DNA of 6,056 nt from Bacteroidota bacterium. Lineage in GTDB: Bacteria > Bacteroidota > Ignavibacteria > SZUA-365 > JAADGX01. A program made the position numbers and the translations under genes. Shown here one piece after another: positions 4,886 through 6,056 of the stretch (position 1 is the stretch's first letter; every line of letters begins with the position of its first letter). The DNA is taken from NCBI GenBank assembly GCA_024276335.1, contig JAJRXL010000200.1, positions 1-6,056 of the forward strand, given 5' to 3'. The notes beneath the pieces are model-generated. The model did not search any database and was not told the DNA's origin. It was given only the letters and a program-made list of their open reading frames with translations.

Positions 4886-6056
4886 TCACAGCACGAATCG
4901 CCAGACGAATTTCGTCAGGACGGTCGTGTGCGCCAGGAGCCATTCCCCTGTCTCCGAATCTATGTCCTGGTTGACGACAAAGTAGAAATCCGTTCCCGGT
5001 TCCGGGATCCAGTTCACGCGGAAATTCAGAAGCACCCTGTTGTCCTCGTCGTTCCACTGGGCGAAAACGGACCCGAACAGGTCCGGGTTTACCGCAAAAT
5101 CAATTCTGGTGACAGCTTCATTTACCGAGAACGCACCCCCGTGCAAAGCGACGTCGTTCCTGGTGTAATCAGAGCTTACGCTGACATGCTTGTTTATCTG
5201 CCACGTCGCCCGGATAAATATTTCCGTTAGCTTGCCGTCGTAAAAATCTCCCCAGTTCACGAAGAAAAATCCCGACAGGGGCCGTCCCTTGAACGTGCCG
5301 AATTGGAGTTCATAGTGCGTGAACCAGTACTTCCCGGCCGGAATAATGACTCCCTCGTGAATTTCGAAATCCCCCCCCGGGTTTTCCGCCGAGCGCTGGA
5401 TATTGAATTCAAAGAACTCGCCGCTACGCGTGGAAAAACCGAGCGGCCTGAATTCGGTGGACACACTCTGCATTTCGCCCGTTATATCATCAACGTAGTA
5501 ATTGATGTCCAGGGGTTTGAATACCAGCCTTCGAATCCACGGAATGAACGCCGGCCGGGGGTTGAGCTGCAACTCCACGTAGTACATTTGCGCATGCTTT
5601 CGCCTCAAGTACCCCGTCTCCGGGTTGAAGCTCTGTCCGACTTTTGTCCAGGCCGCATCGAATTCGACAAGATCATTCGGATAACTTACGAAGAACCTAT
5701 AGGCCTCGCCCGTGCTCGTATCGGCGTCCGAGGTGTAACTTTGCGCGACGGCTCCACCGAACGAAAAGTTCTTGTTACCGAACAAGTCGGTCGTGGAATA
5801 GAGGAAATCCGCTCCGTACACCCCGTTCAGTCGATTCGATTCCATCTTTCCCACGCCGATGATGCCGACACTGGATTCCTCCAATATATCCTGCTTCCAG
5901 CGGAGTACCGTATAATTGGCCGCCGGGACAGTATCCCTCCGCGCTGTCTGGATGCTCATGACTCCGAGGGTGGCAGCGCCGGTTTTTCCAAGCAGTCGCG
6001 CCCCCGCGATAATGGGAACCTCGGAATGATCAGGAGCCATGCCGATACGACGCGTA
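4886..6056 (-). CDS. DUF5916-type outer-membrane beta-barrel protein, C-terminal part (5' partial)
   Basis: The frame is open to the right edge (389 visible residues). The ATG at 6040 is internal, because codons before it read RRIG, continuing the family motif RRIG...VPI.aGARLtGK. Other DUF5916 hallmarks, counted from that Met, are AANYTVLRWKQDIL (40-53), FNPETGYLRR (138-147), VIIPAGKYWFTHYELQFGTFKGR (about 231-253) and FFVNWGDFYDGK (259-270). The latter half alternates polar and hydrophobic residues, as in beta-strands. The protein ends in KFVWRFVL, an aromatic-rich final strand typical of outer-membrane barrels. Full-length relatives carry a signal peptide and often an N-terminal CBM9-like domain, which would lie outside the window. 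The role is unknown; an outer-membrane location is inferred from family and strand pattern. The TGA stop lies directly against the stop of the small convergent gene. Confidence 0.85.
   Translation of the reverse strand, partial: TRRIGMAPDHSEVPIIAGARLLGKTGAATLGVMSIQTARRDTVPAANYTVLRWKQDILEESSVGIIGVGKMESNRLNGVYGADFLYSTTDLFGNKNFSFGGAVAQSYTSDADTSTGEAYRFFVSYPNDLVEFDAAWTKVGQSFNPETGYLRRKHAQMYYVELQLNPRPAFIPWIRRLVFKPLDINYYVDDITGEMQSVSTEFRPLGFSTRSGEFFEFNIQRSAENPGGDFEIHEGVIIPAGKYWFTHYELQFGTFKGRPLSGFFFVNWGDFYDGKLTEIFIRATWQINKHVSVSSDYTRNDVALHGGAFSVNEAVTRIDFAVNPDLFGSVFAQWNDEDNRVLLNFRVNWIPEPGTDFYFVVNQDIDSETGEWLLAHTTVLTKFVWRFVL

Noticed and set aside
4904..4916. GACGA/TCGTC hairpin as terminator for the small gene
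   Set aside because: A 5-bp stem inside the DUF5916 coding sequence with no following T run; likely chance.
6038..6040. ATG at 6040 as the start of the DUF5916 gene
   Set aside because: Codons before it read RRIG in the same frame, part of a conserved motif, and no signal peptide follows the Met. The gene continues past the window.

Overview
The window looks like chromosomal DNA of a GC-rich, Gram-negative bacterium with an outer membrane. The best pointer is the gene at the right edge, a DUF5916-type outer-membrane beta-barrel. That family is common in Bacteroidota and related FCB, Gemmatimonadota, Acidobacteriota and uncultured lineages. The lineage cannot be fixed more closely from 6 kb. 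Coding DNA is GC-rich, while the intergenic block around 4441-4620 is only about 36% GC by hand count.

Layout, left to right. Bases 1-1140 (+) are the 3' part of a multi-pass GT-C glycosyltransferase of the GT39/ArnT-like type, cut by the left edge. Five bases later, convergent to it, lies a DnaE-family DNA polymerase III alpha subunit gene on the minus strand (4265 down to 1146). Its frame is continuous over 1039 codons except for one in-frame TAG at 2606-2604. The gene therefore reads as an N-terminal half (PHP domain plus palm with all three catalytic aspartates) and a C-terminal half (fingers, HhH, OB fold). The protein stops right after the OB fold, which resembles the DnaE2/ImuC translesion class more than the longer replicative DnaE1.

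Upstream of dnaE is a good sigma70-like promoter (TTGATA, 17 bp, TATATT). An 18-bp dyad, GTTAGCGGTACGACTAAC, sits at the expected transcription start, so a repressor, possibly LexA-like, could control this polymerase. The remaining intergenic DNA to about 4606 is AT-rich and carries several short inverted and direct repeats but no recognisable gene. A small hydrophobic protein follows on the plus strand, ending at 4885. It has a good Shine-Dalgarno sequence but no canonical start codon at the right distance. Its stop codon abuts the stop codon of the DUF5916 gene, which runs in on the minus strand from beyond the right edge.

The genes do not form an obvious pathway or operon: each transcription unit is separate and the two gene pairs converge. 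The points worth following up are the amber-interrupted polymerase with its palindromic promoter and the repeat-rich, AT-rich intergenic region. No clearly new multi-gene system is visible.
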